The notes below the pieces were generated by a model, which saw only the letters and a list, made by a program, of their open reading frames with translations, searched no databases and was not told the DNA's origin. This document shows positions 50,276 through 51,346 of a DNA stretch of 51,346 bases, piece by piece. The stretch comes from an uncultured Bacilli bacterium (GTDB taxonomy: Bacteria; Bacillota_I; Bacilli_A; RF39; UBA660): assembly GCA_934167885.1 (NCBI GenBank), contig CAKPMB010000010.1, forward strand, positions 1 to 51,346. Direction: 5' to 3'. A program made the position numbers and the translations under genes. The first letter of the stretch is position 1, and each line of letters opens with the position of its first letter.

Positions 50276-51253
50276 CTATTTTGTTTTCTTTTTAACTTTT
50301 TCACTTTCTTTACATGCTGATACACGAACTATTTCAGATATTTTATCATTTTTCTGAATACTTAAATTATTAGATATTTTTAGTAAAAAATCCAATTTTT
50401 CATTATGTGGCAATCCTCTAACAAACTTAAAACCACTTTTAACATATAAAAATTCACTTAAATAATAGTTATCATCATAAGGAACAATAATAGTAGATTT
50501 ATTCTTTGTAATATCAATAACAAAATATTCTTTATCGTTGTATAAGACAATATCACCTGTTTTTAATCTTCTACGAATATTTGAAGATTTGCTCTTTTGG
50601 CTATTTTTAAAACGCTCTAATAAATAATTATAATATATCTTATCCATTTTATCGAGAAACTTATATCCGGCATTTTTATCAAGCAATATACTTCTAGAAA
50701 AATCAATACTATATTCTTTACCATTAAAAGTAATCATGCGAGCATAATAACCGTATTCTGATACACTTTCAATTAAATAAATATAACCATGTTCATTTTT
50801 AACAATTGACATTTTTTCAAATAAAGTATGAACACCAAAATTTTTAGGATATCGTTTTCTATATTCTTCTAGAAATATTTTCTTTATTTCTTCACTATAT
50901 TTAATACTATCGTGCATTATCTTATAATAACATTTATCATATATATTTTTCAAACTGACTGTTGTATTTCCACTATCAAAATCAACTATTTTTCTTTGTA
51001 AATTAACTATATCAGAATCTTTCAAAATATAAAGATCTCTGCATGCAACATATGATTTATCCGTAACTTTAAGATACGTGTCATTAGATGTTAGTGGCAC
51101 AACTAAATACCCATCACTTAATACTGCTAAAATGATATAGAATCTTTGCTTCTTAGTTAATGGCACTATTTCGTCACTTTCATTATATACAGGTCTGTTA
51201 GCACAAACACAATCACCTTCAGATAACTGTTTTGGTATTTTTCCTAATAACAT
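50276..51253 (-). CDS. Unknown protein with two small beta-barrel segments
   Basis: About 325 residues from ATG at 51253 (AGGAGGTAGGGTT). Two segments resemble each other: SEGDCVCANRPV...RFYIILAVLSDGYLVVPLTS near the N-terminus and LKTGDIVLYNDKEYFVIDI...STIIVPYDD near 230-270, both with the pattern of an SH3-like or PemK/MazF-type barrel. The middle and C-terminal parts are charged and helical. No recognised family; a toxin-like or RNA-binding barrel is only a suggestion. The frame stays open upstream to the window edge, but that part carries a hairpin and no other ribosome site. Confidence 0.7.
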   Translation of the reverse strand: MLLGKIPKQLSEGDCVCANRPVYNESDEIVPLTKKQRFYIILAVLSDGYLVVPLTSNDTYLKVTDKSYVACRDLYILKDSDIVNLQRKIVDFDSGNTTVSLKNIYDKCYYKIMHDSIKYSEEIKKIFLEEYRKRYPKNFGVHTLFEKMSIVKNEHGYIYLIESVSEYGYYARMITFNGKEYSIDFSRSILLDKNAGYKFLDKMDKIYYNYLLERFKNSQKSKSSNIRRRLKTGDIVLYNDKEYFVIDITKNKSTIIVPYDDNYYLSEFLYVKSGFKFVRGLPHNEKLDFLLKISNNLSIQKNDKISEIVRVSACKESEKVKKKTK

Positions 51254-51270
51254 AACCCTACCTCCTAAGA

Positions 51271-51303
51271 AAAAAAATTCCACTAGTAAAACTAGTGGTT
51301 TTT
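51271..51303. terminator. Bidirectional hairpin at the right edge
   Basis: CCACTAGT (51280-51287), loop AAA, ACTAGTGG (51291-51298) with T runs on both strands. It probably terminates a gene outside the window and lies 27 bases upstream of the 51253 start. The last 43 bases hold nothing I can name. Confidence 0.75.
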
Positions 51304-51346
51304 CTTTGACGCCTATAAAGGCTTTTGTTCTGGCCTTGCTTAAAAG

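Noticed and set aside
51254..51346. Upstream extension of the right-edge gene to the window end
   Set aside because: The frame is open, but it crosses a terminator-like hairpin and a poly-T tract, and AGGAGG sits just before the ATG at 51253.

Overview
The window comes from a very AT-rich, Gram-positive-type bacterium, most likely an uncultured gut lineage of the Bacilli close to the cell-walled relatives of Mollicutes (RF39/Erysipelotrichia-like). The taxonomic guess is inference. The support is: MraY, FtsW, a PASTA-type penicillin-binding protein, SepF, a sortase and lipoprotein signals (so a cell wall with no sign of an outer membrane); strong AGGAGG ribosome sites; T-box control of phenylalanyl-tRNA synthetase; and TGA used as a stop in several ATGA overlaps (18163-18166, 24395-24398, 27432-27435, 35066-35069), so this is not the Mycoplasma code. 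Nearly all genes lie on the minus strand; only five are on the plus strand (14480, 22128, 23086, 40781 and the sites serving them).

Layout, left to right. 1-1066: a minus-strand gene cut by the left edge, of unknown function. 1137-8200: a Phe T-box leader followed by hydrolase-pheS-pheT-PrsW-cdsA-rseP, apparently one operon that joins tRNA charging to lipid synthesis and membrane proteolysis. 8219-9196: PerR-like regulator plus rubrerythrin with a perfect operator (oxidative stress). 9216-17118: a broken-up division/cell-wall cluster (ftsW, plsC, mraY, and a PASTA PBP) interrupted by three tandem HAD/5'-nucleotidase-like genes, the middle one catalytically degenerate, and a Cof-type phosphatase. 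17255-18790: an AbiE toxin-antitoxin pair. 18887-19143: rpsU. 19148-22640: a two-peptide bacteriocin locus with C39 peptidase ABC exporter and a divergent LexA-like regulator that lacks the self-cleavage residues. 22710-22940: two tiny YjcZ-like membrane proteins. 23086-25977: PrsA foldase, thioredoxin, CvpA and a Pro/Val repeat protein. 26061-28834: pyrH, tmk, folA, thyA (pyrimidine/dTMP supply).

28932-34419 holds three tandem copies (period about 1.86 kb) of a secreted, membrane-anchored surface protein, each with its own promoter and terminator, with mosaic identity that indicates gene conversion. 34491-41744 carries conserved housekeeping genes (HD phosphohydrolase, hemW, lepA, secG, trmD, rimM, a SpoU methyltransferase, trmL) plus a small lipoprotein. 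41786-46850 is a surface operon: thioester-domain/CnaB adhesin, sortase, two unknown membrane proteins, a Cys-less PTS EIIB-like membrane protein and a short sensorless histidine kinase; it is the best candidate here for an undescribed system. 46957-51253 ends with sepF, engB, nrnA, ackA and an unrecognised two-barrel protein.

Start codons were mostly chosen by ribosome-binding site and family N-terminus. All family assignments rest on reading motifs by eye; no database search was possible.
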